This document shows positions 25,266 to 33,962 of a stretch of 64,000 nt of DNA, piece after piece; positions within the stretch are counted from its first letter, which is position 1, and each line of letters begins with the position of its first letter. Below the pieces are notes generated by a model. It did not search any database and was not told where the DNA came from. It was given only the letters and a program-made list of their open reading frames with translations. Origin of the DNA: a virus; the IMG/VR virus record IMGVR_UViG_3300042559_002699, positions 1 through 64,000 of that record; one strand, 5' to 3'. The position numbers were made by a program, and so were the translations under genes.

Positions 25266-27577
25266 TTTTTTATCTCTGGTAATAAATTAAATACTGTTAT
25301 TGGTGATATAGATTTTGAGCAAATGTGTTGTTTATCTGTTCCCTTCCAGACTGGACACCAATCCCAGTCTCCAGTATCAAAAATAAAATTTGTATTTTCC
25401 CAACAAGAATTACAAGCATTTGAATTTTGTATTCTAGTTATATTAGTTTTAAATTCGTGATCCTTAGCAGTAAATCCACTAATCATAACTGTGTGTTTTT
25501 TTAGCGACCAATTAATCCAGGAAAGACCTGAACTCAGTCCGATCAAATATTCGGAGTGATACAGTATATTAATAGATTCTTCCAAATTTTTGCCATGTAT
25601 ACAACGGGCTCCTTTAATAAAATATGGTTTTTGAGTTAAACAAATTACCTGAATCCCAGTTTCAGTTAGCATCTTTGTTAGAATTTCCCATCCTTCTCTA
25701 GTCCATTCTTTACATCCTGCGGTAGACTCCGGGGCAATTACAACATATTTTTCAGTCATAGGATTTTTTCTCGGAGTAAAATTAATTCCATAATTTCTTT
25801 CCTCAAATTCTAATCCCAAAATATCAGAAGATGTCTTTTGGAGAGGCTGTGAATTTAATGGATTTGGGTATGAATTAAAATCGTCCCATCTACCTCCATT
25901 AGATCTAAACCATCCAATTCTATAAACAACATAACAATTTGTGTTACTTCCGGGGGATATAAATTCAAAATTAGAGTATTCTTTAACCCCCTTAAACCAG
26001 TCATTATGAAATGTAGATAATATAATCTTGCATTTGTGTTTTTTTTCGAAGTCTACTACATAAGGAGCCCATGCAATTGTATCCCCAATAGATTTAGACT
26101 CAAAAGAAATTAAAACTCTTTTACCCTCAAGTCCAAAAGTGTCAACAACTTTACCGTTGATCTTAATTACCCAATCTGTGTAATATTTTCTTGAACAAAC
26201 ACACCACATATTATTAGTTATTGTTTCCGAATGAATGATCTTCTCGGTTTTAGAATCAATAAACTCTATATGATACGAAGACTCAAAATCTCCAGTAATC
26301 TCAACCTTTGGTCCATCTAAATAAGAAATATGAATTGAATTAGTGTCTTTGTTCTTATTGTATCCGGGCTGATTTACTTTTACGACAAAATCTTCTATTG
26401 TTGATTTTCCTATTTTAGCAATCTCTTCCCAAGAAAAATTTCTTCTTAACTCGACACTTTCTTCTACAGCTTTACTTTTGTGAAATTCATAATTTTCATA
26501 GGCATCTCTCATAACTCTAGAAAGATCAATAAAATCCGGTTCATAGTAATTACCTGGGAGATCACCCATACTGTATCTGCCGTAGGTGTTTTGATTTGCA
26601 GGCTTTTCCCCTATTATTTTAACAGGTAATCCTTTACCTTCTGCAAATTCCATCTGAGCGCAACACTCAGAATAGATAGAAGGTGTTCCACAGGCCATGG
26701 CCTCAATCAAAGGTAAATTCCATCCTTCAGATCTAGCACACGAAAGAAAGACATGTCCGGTTTTAAGGTATTTTATGTAATCCTCTCTTTTTGGAAAGTG
26801 TATTATTTTAATTCTAGGATCCAAAAGTCCATAGTTTTTTAGTCTTTCCTCTGTGGTTTTAAATCCATCCATTTCTTCTCCCCACATGTTATCAATTGAG
26901 ACAACAATATCTATGGGTTCCTCCGGTGAAAATGTTTTTAGAAAAGTTTCTATAATTTCTTTAGTAGATTTTCTATAGTCCCATCTTCCCATTAAAAGAA
27001 ATTTAAATCTTTTATCCTTGTACTCGTCAAGCAAATCAACAGATTCTGGATAAAAAGTATCAACATCCACTCCTTCAGGAACAACTTTAACTTGGTCTGG
27101 ATTTGCTCCTTGATCTATAGTACAATCTCTTTGCCATTTACTAGGAACCCATATCTCATCAAATAATATTAATTTTTTAAAAAATTCTTCAGTCTGTCTG
27201 GTTGATTCCCAAACATTATATGCTATTTTGGGTCCTGAATATTTTTCGTAATATAAATAATGATTTGATTCATTTAGAACTATATTAAGATCGGCTCCAA
27301 ATTCTTTTTCTGAAGAAGGATATATTTTAAAATCCTCCATTCGACCTTCCCCTACCCACAATCTTTGACTGTATAATAAATTTTTATCTAAGTCATCTAG
27401 ATAATCTTCTTCGTCATGCGGGGTTTCGCTTAGACCTTTCCAAGAATCACCTACAGTAAAATTTCTAAATTTGATCGGAAAATATTTAGAAAGAGATCTA
27501 AAAAAATCTCGTGTATGGTGATTGTACCCGGTATTTCCTATGTACGACCCATGTGCATAAATTTTTATTTTACTCAC
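25262..27577 (-). CDS. Bifunctional GT4 glycosyltransferase fused to a TibC/BAHT-like protein O-glycosyltransferase
   Basis: 771 residues from a GTG start. Residues ~1-400 form a GT-B enzyme of the GT4 type: VWESTRQTEEFF, VPSKWQRD, VPEGVDVDTFYP, FLLMGRWDYRK and SCARSEGWNLPLIEAMACGTP. Residues ~480-771 resemble bacterial autotransporter heptosyltransferases (BAHT, TibC group): VLISFESKSIGDTIAWAPY, VIAPESTAGCKEW, YHSEYLIGLSSGLSWINW and a C-terminal finger with Cys722, Cys725, Cys741 and Cys753 (CNSC...WCP...C). In TibC-type enzymes four such Cys hold Fe(III) and the enzyme puts heptose on Ser of surface adhesins. A protein-glycosylation role is therefore likely, though sugar and target are unknown. 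Confidence 0.82.
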   Translation of the reverse strand: MSKIKIYAHGSYIGNTGYNHHTRDFFRSLSKYFPIKFRNFTVGDSWKGLSETPHDEEDYLDDLDKNLLYSQRLWVGEGRMEDFKIYPSSEKEFGADLNIVLNESNHYLYYEKYSGPKIAYNVWESTRQTEEFFKKLILFDEIWVPSKWQRDCTIDQGANPDQVKVVPEGVDVDTFYPESVDLLDEYKDKRFKFLLMGRWDYRKSTKEIIETFLKTFSPEEPIDIVVSIDNMWGEEMDGFKTTEERLKNYGLLDPRIKIIHFPKREDYIKYLKTGHVFLSCARSEGWNLPLIEAMACGTPSIYSECCAQMEFAEGKGLPVKIIGEKPANQNTYGRYSMGDLPGNYYEPDFIDLSRVMRDAYENYEFHKSKAVEESVELRRNFSWEEIAKIGKSTIEDFVVKVNQPGYNKNKDTNSIHISYLDGPKVEITGDFESSYHIEFIDSKTEKIIHSETITNNMWCVCSRKYYTDWVIKINGKVVDTFGLEGKRVLISFESKSIGDTIAWAPYVVDFEKKHKCKIILSTFHNDWFKGVKEYSNFEFISPGSNTNCYVVYRIGWFRSNGGRWDDFNSYPNPLNSQPLQKTSSDILGLEFEERNYGINFTPRKNPMTEKYVVIAPESTAGCKEWTREGWEILTKMLTETGIQVICLTQKPYFIKGARCIHGKNLEESINILYHSEYLIGLSSGLSWINWSLKKHTVMISGFTAKDHEFKTNITRIQNSNACNSCWENTNFIFDTGDWDWCPVWKGTDKQHICSKSISPITVFNLLPEIKK

Positions 27578-27596
27578 AAATTGGTTGTTAGAAAAA

Positions 27597-27872
27597 TTAA
27601 GATCTTGGAGTGTAGATACCTGTAGTGAAGTCTAAATCACCATCACCATATTTCGCTATGATAGAATCAACAATTTTAGATTCCTGTCTACTCAATTCTT
27701 CTGTTTCTAGATATTCCGTATCTATATCCATTTTAATCAAATTCAACTCGGTCTCTGTAAAGTGTCTTTTGATGTTAAGTCTTCCGATTTTTTCAACGTT
27801 AGATCTTATTTTTTCTCTTAGATCTTTAATTGAATCTAATTCTTCTTGAGATAATTTTATTGGTTCTGACAT
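27597..27872 (-). CDS. Small coiled-coil protein, unknown
   Basis: 91 residues, mostly charged helix (LSQEELDSIKDLREKIRSNVEKIGRL) with a short polar tail ending YTPRS. No family recognised. It stands between a terminator (27923-27947) and the GT4/BAHT gene, 19 bp from the latter, so it may head the island A transcript. Confidence 0.6.
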   Translation of the reverse strand: MSEPIKLSQEELDSIKDLREKIRSNVEKIGRLNIKRHFTETELNLIKMDIDTEYLETEELSRQESKIVDSIIAKYGDGDLDFTTGIYTPRS

Positions 27873-27922
27873 AATTCTATAATTTATTATCTATTATAGT
27901 TTACTGCTAAGAATTGTTTCAC

Positions 27923-27947
27923 AAAAAAGCCCCAATAAAGGGCTTTT
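27923..27947 (-). terminator. Rho-independent terminator after the fibre gene
   Basis: An 8-bp stem (27925-27932 with 27940-27947), 7-base loop, and a run of six Ts on the minus strand (27928-27923, partly within the stem). It would end the 28-30 kb tail transcript and isolate glycan island A. Confidence 0.75.
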
Positions 27948-27967
27948 AAATATTCATTATTAAAAAA

Positions 27968-28330
27968 TTACCAGCCTGTTATCTGGGTTCTTTTCCAAGT
28001 ATTTGTTCCAACACAAACGTAAAGATAGTTTGTATCCAGAGCTAATTCTCCGGTTGTTCCGGTAGCACCCGACGATCCAGGAGCTAGAGAAGAAACAGAA
28101 GGTCCAGTTGATCCGGTTACACCAGTTGAACCAGTTGGTCCAGTTGAACCAGTTGGTCCAGTTGGACCTGTTCCTCCAAAATAAGTTAATTGATCCCATG
28201 TAGAGGATCCGTCACCAATTTTAGCAAATCCGGTATCAAGTTCATAGCCAAACTCTCCTTGTAAAAGGATAGGATTGTTACTATCCCAGTTTGTAGATGT
28301 ATCTCTTCTAAATTGTATTCTATAAGCCAT
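27968..28330 (-). CDS. Short tail fibre-like protein with collagen-like repeat
   Basis: 120 residues. The first ~50 residues ([24 protein letters not shown] followed by a [12 protein letters not shown] segment) are the common phage fibre head domain seen in Mtd-like and many tail fibre proteins. Residues 55-78 are eight Gly-x-y triplets, mostly GPT or GST, i.e. a collagen-like trimer stem. A short C-terminal beta region ends [12 protein letters not shown]...TWKRTQI. Small for a full fibre, so it may be a tip or adaptor. The Thr-rich triplets are possible O-glycan sites. Confidence 0.75.
   Translation of the reverse strand: MAYRIQFRRDTSTNWDSNNPILLQGEFGYELDTGFAKIGDGSSTWDQLTYFGGTGPTGPTGSTGPTGSTGVTGSTGPSVSSLAPGSSGATGTTGELALDTNYLYVCVGTNTWKRTQITGW
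28097..28168 (-). repeat. Tandem Gly-x-Thr codon repeat (collagen-like)
   Basis: Eight 9-bp units coding Gly-Pro-Thr, Gly-Ser-Thr or Gly-Val-Thr inside the fibre gene; units such as GGTCCAGTT recur on the plus strand. Such tracts can gain or lose units by slippage and so vary fibre length. Confidence 0.8.
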
Positions 28331-28336
28331 TTTCTT

Positions 28337-28651
28337 TTATATGTTGTTTAATAATCTTGTTTGTGTTGGGAATTCCCCTCCTATGATTGGACCGAAGAAC
28401 TGTGCTGTTCCTGGTGCAGAATCTCCCCCGTCTAGAATATCCCTAAAATTACTCTCCACTGAAATCTGCTTAGTCCAGAAGTTTCCAAATGTTGAATAGT
28501 TAATAGTCTCGCTTTTAGCAGATTTTTTAACATAGTTATTCGAGGTTCCTACAAAATATAGGGTATCAAAAGTTTGACTAGTGGAACCATCGATAATTCT
28601 AACACTAAGACCTGGTTCTAAAATCGGATTATTTGGAGAATTTACGGACAC
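28337..28651 (-). CDS. Small tail-region protein, unknown
   Basis: 104 residues from a GTG start; the start is supported by a class B motif 18 nt upstream, inside the end of the preceding gene. Sequence is polar with beta-type segments (GLSVRIIDGSTSQTFDTLYFVG). No family recognised. It is 6 bp before the fibre gene, so probably virion or assembly related. Confidence 0.6.
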   Translation of the reverse strand: MSVNSPNNPILEPGLSVRIIDGSTSQTFDTLYFVGTSNNYVKKSAKSETINYSTFGNFWTKQISVESNFRDILDGGDSAPGTAQFFGPIIGGEFPTQTRLLNNI

Positions 28652-28665
28652 ATCTAAAAATTATT

Positions 28666-29793
28666 TTAAGTATATATCCCGGTAAAATAAAAATCTACCC
28701 CAGATACGCTGGATTCAAAAGTAATTGTTGATCCGGAAACATTGGTAGCTATCACATTACCCGCTAAAGAAGAACAAGAAACAGTGATGAATAAATTTAT
28801 CCCTAAAACCTTATTGGAAATATCCAAAGGTGTCATATCTATGTAAGTTATGTAAGGAGCAGTTACCGGAATTACCCCGGCTCCTGTGAACATCTGAAGG
28901 GAAGCAAATTGAGCATTCACAGAATCTTCACTAATGTAATATCCCGAGATTTGATTTAAAGTTATTCCTGTTGAGCTAGCTGGAACAGAAACAGTAGGTA
29001 AGTTTGAAGTTGGGCTAGGAAGGCCAGGGGTACTAGAATTAGCAGGAGTTGTAAATAAACTTGAACTTCCAATTACAGTATCCCCTATAGAAAGTTTAAG
29101 TTTAATTCCAGCTTGCATTAGATTTCCTCTAAATCTCTCAGTTGCAATGTCCTTCTGAGGATAATAAGTTTCAACTTGAATGGAAAAATTGGTTTCGATC
29201 CACTTTTGTGTATTTGAATAGGTAAATTCTAATTGCTTGTCATTTTGATATTGCTCAGGAAATCCAACTTGAACCGGAACCCTCATTCCTCCAAACTCAA
29301 CATTAAAACTATAAACTTTATAGAAAGTTTGAATTACAGATTGGAAAATTTTAAATGTATCTAATAAAGTATCTGCTCTCAGTTTTATATCAAAGGTCAT
29401 ACTAAGAGGAATAGAAGACGTATAAGCAGAAAATGCTTTCATCTGTCCCTCTACCGTTTCAATGTTATAAGTTGCCCTTACAAATCCATTTGTTATTGAA
29501 GCTGTATCTATATTAACCCCAGTAAAAGTTACTACTCCTCTAGGAATAATATCATAGTTACCCTCTGCAAAAGGAGAATTTCCGTCACAATCTAAATAGT
29601 CTAAATAGAAGTCCTGTAAAAAAGATTCGTCTCCAGACATTGAATAGAAAAAAGGAATGTAAACTTCCAATATTTCTTGTTGTTCATTAATCTGAGTGTA
29701 GGTTACTTTTTCATTTAAGCTTCTGAGAAGTCCAACGATAATTCCCCTTAGGAATACCTCGTCTATATTATATTTTTCTAAAAATCCCGACAT
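28666..29793 (-). CDS. Tail completion/sheath stabiliser protein, T4 gp15-like
   Basis: 375 residues. The N-terminal two thirds read like the gp15 family that caps the tail and stabilises the sheath: FLRGIIVGLLRSLNEKVTY, EVYIPFFYSMSGD, IPRGVVTFTGVNID, IPLSMTFDIKLRADTLLDTFKIFQSVIQTF, then VPVQVGFPE and FSIQVETYYPQKD. This order (strand, PR.., iP..l.f.l.i.....d....i.eqi...f) is that of gp15. The last ~120 residues are a Ser/Thr/Pro linker and an added beta domain. It is 15 kb from the gp14-like gene with the glycan island between them. Confidence 0.55.
   Translation of the reverse strand: MSGFLEKYNIDEVFLRGIIVGLLRSLNEKVTYTQINEQQEILEVYIPFFYSMSGDESFLQDFYLDYLDCDGNSPFAEGNYDIIPRGVVTFTGVNIDTASITNGFVRATYNIETVEGQMKAFSAYTSSIPLSMTFDIKLRADTLLDTFKIFQSVIQTFYKVYSFNVEFGGMRVPVQVGFPEQYQNDKQLEFTYSNTQKWIETNFSIQVETYYPQKDIATERFRGNLMQAGIKLKLSIGDTVIGSSSLFTTPANSSTPGLPSPTSNLPTVSVPASSTGITLNQISGYYISEDSVNAQFASLQMFTGAGVIPVTAPYITYIDMTPLDISNKVLGINLFITVSCSSLAGNVIATNVSGSTITFESSVSGVDFYFTGIYT
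28670..28678 (-). promoter_or_regulatory. Class B promoter motif inside the end of the gp15-like gene
   Basis: Minus-strand GATATATAC, 18 nt before the GTG start of the 104-residue gene, overlapping the last codons of the gp15-like gene. Confidence 0.4.
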
Positions 29794-29794
29794 T

Positions 29795-30661
29795 TTATGA
29801 TACGATTACAAAGTTTTGTTTAGTTATTGATTTGGATCCATAGGCATTATAAGCGGTTAGAGTTACGCTAAAGCTTCCAGTAGATCCATAAGTTACCGAA
29901 CTTGGATTTTGTGCGGTACTTCCTGTAGGGGAAGCAGATGGTCCAAAGTTCCAATTCCATGCGGTAGGCTGAACTGTAGTAGGAACCATTAGAGAAGCAT
30001 CTCTAAATCCAACAGTTCCTCCGGCAGAAATTGCAGTTCCCCCAGTTTGACCAAAAGAGGTAACAAAATCTGGGTATGGTGGTTGAGGTAGCATTCCAAG
30101 CTGGCTAGCAATTCTGTTAGGAGTTAGTGGGAAATTAGGTGCACCAATAGGAACATTATCAAGCCTTCCTGGAACAGTTTGAAGCATAACAGGAATATCT
30201 GTATAATTAAAAGTTAATGGTTCTTTATTTTGATTGAGATAAACTGGATGTTGAAAAGTTCCAGCCTCATATTCACTAAGGGTTAACCCATAAACATTAG
30301 ATTGTTTCATTCCAAGTTGTTTTGCACAATCACTTGAGGTAATAGGATTTAGTGTTCTTACTGCAACAAAGGAATATAATTTTTCATCTCCTTCCGGAAT
30401 ATAAGTGTTCTCATATTGAGCAAAAAATATGGAATAAGTCTGAACTGTAGTTTTCGAATAAACGGGATTTCCTTTAGAATTGGTTACTGCTTGGTAATCA
30501 GTAGGAACATCAGGAAGAGGTTTTAAATACCCAATCCCCAATAAACCGAGACCTTGAGTATTAGGCTCGATCATAGTCGCTTGAACAGAAGTGAGACCTA
30601 ATTTGGCTAGTTCTGTTTTAGTAACTTTTAAATTTTGTGATCTACTGTATAAAGGCTTCAA
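29795..30661 (-). CDS. Tail-region protein with C-terminal PKD domain
   Basis: 288 residues from a TTG start; the next in-frame ATG is 29 codons on. The first ~190 residues are not recognised. The last ~90 residues form a PKD/Ig-like domain: TAWNWNFGPSASPTGST, NPSSVTYGSTGSFSVTLTAYNAYGS and KQNFVIVS, with the W-x-F and TVTLTAxN signatures of PKD. No signal peptide, so it is probably a virion surface protein. Its start lies inside an inverted repeat that also holds a class B motif. Confidence 0.65.
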   Translation of the reverse strand: MKPLYSRSQNLKVTKTELAKLGLTSVQATMIEPNTQGLGLLGIGYLKPLPDVPTDYQAVTNSKGNPVYSKTTVQTYSIFFAQYENTYIPEGDEKLYSFVAVRTLNPITSSDCAKQLGMKQSNVYGLTLSEYEAGTFQHPVYLNQNKEPLTFNYTDIPVMLQTVPGRLDNVPIGAPNFPLTPNRIASQLGMLPQPPYPDFVTSFGQTGGTAISAGGTVGFRDASLMVPTTVQPTAWNWNFGPSASPTGSTAQNPSSVTYGSTGSFSVTLTAYNAYGSKSITKQNFVIVS

Positions 30662-30697
30662 AATTCCAGATTTATTTAGACTATATATCTGGAATTT
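30661..30697 (-). other. Inverted repeat enclosing a class B promoter motif
   Basis: A 10-bp perfect inverted repeat (30661-30670 with 30688-30697) around a 17-base loop that contains minus-strand GATATATAG (30681-30689, edge overlap). The right arm ends at the TTG start of the PKD protein gene. It could be a weak terminator after gp46, or hide the start in read-through mRNA while leaving it free in mRNA begun at the inner promoter. Confidence 0.45.
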
Positions 30698-30711
30698 TTA
30701 AAGGCTTCTAA

Positions 30712-32376
30712 TTAAAATTTATCTATTGAAATAGAGGAGAAATTATTTGCTTTTGAAACTTCTAATTTCCAGTCAAATATTTCATGAGGCATTGGAGCGT
30801 GATTGATAACAAAAATGTTAAGTCCTAGCTCTTTACAAACTGATCTTAAAATTCTAAGAATGGAATGTACTCCATCAGGGTCAACCGAACTGAATAGCTC
30901 GTCTAAGAACAGAAGATTAATGCTGCTGAATTTCATTTTCATTAGCTTCATAATAGCTATTAGAACTACGAAATCGACCTTTTTCATTTCTCCAGTGCTT
31001 AAAGTCTGGGTTGCTATCTCTACCCCCATGTGGTAAATAGTAGCATTAAATTCCTCGTCAAATACTACTTGATAATCCAAGTGCATTTTAGAAAGAAGAT
31101 CCAGGATCTCGGAATTTAAAGATGGAAGAATGGTTCTAATTGCCATTTGTTTCACCCCTTTCTCGCCCAGGATTTCATCTAGAGTTTTAAGCCAGTTATT
31201 CTTTTCCTGATTTTTAAAAGACTCGGTAGACATTTTATCCTTTTCAATTGATAAATTGTCAACAATTCTCTGTAAAGACTGAAGTTGTTTGTCACCTGTA
31301 TTTTCTTCCAGATGTTTTAGATCTCTTCTAATCTCAGAAATTTTGATTTCTATTTTTCTTCCTTTGTCTAAGATATCTGTTTTAATAGAAAAAACTTCTT
31401 TTTCTTTTTCTCTTAGATCTGACATAGTTTTAGCTAGCTCATCTAGCTGTAAAGTGGAAGAAGCTTGTTCAGCAATCAGTCCATCCTTTATGCAATGGTG
31501 GAATTCACTATCCAAAGATGACTGACAAGTTGGACACTGATCCAATTCATATAGCTTTATTTTCCTCTGCGTGTCTTGGATTTTAGTTCTAGACTCTATT
31601 ATTAAACGATTGGTATTGGAAATTTCAATTGATAAATTGTTCTCATTCTCCCTAAATTCTTCAGTTTTCTTAGAATGAATAGATTGGAGATTCTCAAACG
31701 TTTCTAAAGACTTTTGAAGCTGACCTTTCTTATCAGTAGATTCCTGTTTTAATTGATTTGCTAAATTGTCCATCTCATTTAGAGAACTTCCAATAGTGGA
31801 TTCTAATGAGGATAATTTACCAGCAATATTGTCTAGAGTTTCTTTTATTTTTCTATTCTCATCCCTCAAAAGATCCCTCATTTGATTCAGAACATGAAAT
31901 CCAAATATCTTGTCTATGATACTTCTTTTGTCCTGTGAGGACATTTTGATGAAAGATTTGAAATCATTGATAGAGAGGGAGATAGTGTTGTTAAACACAT
32001 AGTAGGGGATTCCTAGGATGTCTTCTGATAGATAATCCTGAACAGATCTAACCCCAGCTTGATCATACTCAGTCCCATTAATATAGAGTTTGAATAAATT
32101 AGGTTCAAGCCCTCTTTCAACTACAACTTCAGATCCATTGCATTCTAGGGTTATCCTAACCCAAGCATTACCATTGATTCTATTTGGAATGTCCTTTAAT
32201 TTTTTTCCTTCAAGCTTACCATAAAGTCCAAAAGTTATAACTCCAGAGATGGAAGATTTACCTGCACCATTCTCTCCAACTACTTGATATAAGGATGCTT
32301 CATCTCCAAATTCAATCTCTTGCTTTCTGTTTCCGTAAGAGGAAAAATTTCTCCATTCAATTTTCTTAATTCTCAT
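30712..32376 (-). CDS. Recombination endonuclease subunit, T4 gp46 (SbcC/Rad50-like)
   Basis: 554 residues. N-terminal ABC ATPase with Walker A GENGAGKS at 34-41. Coiled-coil arms span ~170-400, with a zinc hook CPTC at 281-284 and a nearby HHC. The C-terminal ATPase half has TLSTGEMKKVDF (signature) and LLFLDELFSSVD (Walker B). With gp47 it resects DNA ends for recombination-dependent replication and host DNA breakdown. Shorter than cellular SbcC, as is usual in T4-like phages. Overlaps the gp47 gene by 4 bp. Confidence 0.93.
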   Translation of the reverse strand: MRIKKIEWRNFSSYGNRKQEIEFGDEASLYQVVGENGAGKSSISGVITFGLYGKLEGKKLKDIPNRINGNAWVRITLECNGSEVVVERGLEPNLFKLYINGTEYDQAGVRSVQDYLSEDILGIPYYVFNNTISLSINDFKSFIKMSSQDKRSIIDKIFGFHVLNQMRDLLRDENRKIKETLDNIAGKLSSLESTIGSSLNEMDNLANQLKQESTDKKGQLQKSLETFENLQSIHSKKTEEFRENENNLSIEISNTNRLIIESRTKIQDTQRKIKLYELDQCPTCQSSLDSEFHHCIKDGLIAEQASSTLQLDELAKTMSDLREKEKEVFSIKTDILDKGRKIEIKISEIRRDLKHLEENTGDKQLQSLQRIVDNLSIEKDKMSTESFKNQEKNNWLKTLDEILGEKGVKQMAIRTILPSLNSEILDLLSKMHLDYQVVFDEEFNATIYHMGVEIATQTLSTGEMKKVDFVVLIAIMKLMKMKFSSINLLFLDELFSSVDPDGVHSILRILRSVCKELGLNIFVINHAPMPHEIFDWKLEVSKANNFSSISIDKF

Positions 32377-33473
32377 ATTCTCGTCTCTTGATCTTGGTCT
32401 ACTGTAATCTTATAAAGTTTCTCTACGCTTGCTATTAATCTCTCCTTGGTCGAATCATCATAATTCATTGTGTTGATGTATTCCTTAACAAAATCCATTA
32501 CACTAAATTGCCTTCCGTCTGTATCATAGATTTGAGCAGATAATTTGTTCGCTTGATTTGGGTCGTATGGATGGAATCCTAATTTTCTTTGGGATCCTAT
32601 ACTATCGGTCAGGATATTCAAAGGAGCTTTCAAAGCCATCTTTGGATCTATCATAATGTCCACAAAGTTGTTTCTAAATTCAGGTTCTAGATCATCAATA
32701 GTCATTTCTAGAATTTGATCAAATAAAAACTTCTTGAACTTAGGAGAAAAGTCATTTACAAATTTCTGCTCTTCACCTGTTGTCAAATCCAATAAGGTAA
32801 CAGACTTTGTATTTCCCATATCAGATCTAGTTAACTCATAAGGGGATCCTAACATGTGGATATTTTTAACTACCTGAGCATAGTGAATATGGCCCGAATA
32901 TACAGTTTTAAATTTTTCAAACTTCTGAGAATCTGCTCCTTCTTCAACGTTCACATAACGGTTAAACTTTAGACCTCTAATATCAGCATGACAGCAAAGG
33001 TAATCATGTGGTTTAGAAGCATCCAAAAATTCCTCTTCTGTTGCATGATCTTTTCTCCAAGGCATCATTAAGAATTTCTTCTTGCCAAGAACTAGGGTTT
33101 CTGGTTCTTCTAAAATATTAACATTCGGAACCCATTTGATTGACTTCAATGAGTTAATTTCATTTGTAGTCTTTCCCCAAAGATCGTGATTCCCTGCTAT
33201 AACATAAATTCCATCTTTGAAAATATCGGATAGAGATTCAAAAATATCAATTCCAAGATTTAGAACTTTGATATTTATGCTCTGTCTAGAATCATAAACG
33301 TCTCCGAGATGGATTAATACATCACCAGGACGATAATTTTCTTTTACCAGAGGAATAAACCAACCGTGAAAATATTCTCTCATTATATCAATCCACTCGT
33401 TAGAGGAATTTCTAACTCCCAAGTGAGTGTCTGTTATAAAAAATACTCTTTTTGCGTTCTTATTCTCTATCAT
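32373..33473 (-). CDS. Recombination endonuclease subunit, T4 gp47 (SbcD/Mre11-like)
   Basis: 366 residues. Metallophosphoesterase motifs in order: FFITDTHLG, HLGDVYDSRQS, IAGNHDLWG, CCHADIRG and YSGHIHYAQ, which together form the two-manganese nuclease centre. Partner of gp46. The start follows the 161-residue gene by 3 bp. Confidence 0.93.
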   Translation of the reverse strand: MIENKNAKRVFFITDTHLGVRNSSNEWIDIMREYFHGWFIPLVKENYRPGDVLIHLGDVYDSRQSINIKVLNLGIDIFESLSDIFKDGIYVIAGNHDLWGKTTNEINSLKSIKWVPNVNILEEPETLVLGKKKFLMMPWRKDHATEEEFLDASKPHDYLCCHADIRGLKFNRYVNVEEGADSQKFEKFKTVYSGHIHYAQVVKNIHMLGSPYELTRSDMGNTKSVTLLDLTTGEEQKFVNDFSPKFKKFLFDQILEMTIDDLEPEFRNNFVDIMIDPKMALKAPLNILTDSIGSQRKLGFHPYDPNQANKLSAQIYDTDGRQFSVMDFVKEYINTMNYDDSTKERLIASVEKLYKITVDQDQETRI

Positions 33474-33476
33474 TGC

Positions 33477-33962
33477 TTAAAATAATTTTCTTATCTTTCT
33501 TTTAGATAAAATGCTAAATTTAGCTTCTAACTCATTGATGATAATTTCTTTATATTTTACTGGTATTTGCTCATAAGCCTTCGCATAGGGGATAGAAACA
33601 AAGTCACAAATGACCACAAACTTCTCAGAAAAACTAAATTCACTATTTTCTAGCTTTTCCAGTACATCTTGAAAAAGATGAGGAACTAGATCCTTAGGAA
33701 TTTTTTTCTTATAAGAAAGGGGATACCATCTAGAAGACTGAAATGCAGCATAAACAGTTTCCTCCAATTTCTTTCTGTGCAGGTATTCTTCTTCGTCATA
33801 ACTGTCCTCTAGAATTCTATTACCCGTATCTAGCTCGAAGCTTTCTTTATATTCATTAGTAGAATTAGAGTTGTTGTGAGCTCCAAATATTTTATCACCT
33901 AGTTGAATTTTCTTTTCTTCAACTTCCTGAGGTTCTTCTGTTTTTTTCTTGTTATTCCACAT
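33477..33962 (-). CDS. Unknown protein between gp41 and gp47
   Basis: 161 residues. A polar, acidic N-terminus (~60 residues) is followed by a compact helical domain (SSRWYPLSYKKKIPKDLVPHLFQDVLEKLE...) and a basic end (SILSKRKIRKLF). No family recognised. It overlaps the end of the helicase gene by 11 bp and sits in a replication operon, so a helicase-loading or replication accessory role is possible but not shown. Confidence 0.65.
   Translation of the reverse strand: MWNNKKKTEEPQEVEEKKIQLGDKIFGAHNNSNSTNEYKESFELDTGNRILEDSYDEEEYLHRKKLEETVYAAFQSSRWYPLSYKKKIPKDLVPHLFQDVLEKLENSEFSFSEKFVVICDFVSIPYAKAYEQIPVKYKEIIINELEAKFSILSKRKIRKLF

Noticed and set aside
28097-28168. CRISPR-like repeat
   Set aside because: Nine-bp units without spacers, in frame in a collagen-like gene; no CRISPR array or cas gene was seen in the window.
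27960-28199. 79-codon ORF rich in Asn/Trp within the fibre gene
   Set aside because: A frame-shifted reading of the Gly-x-Thr codon repeat.
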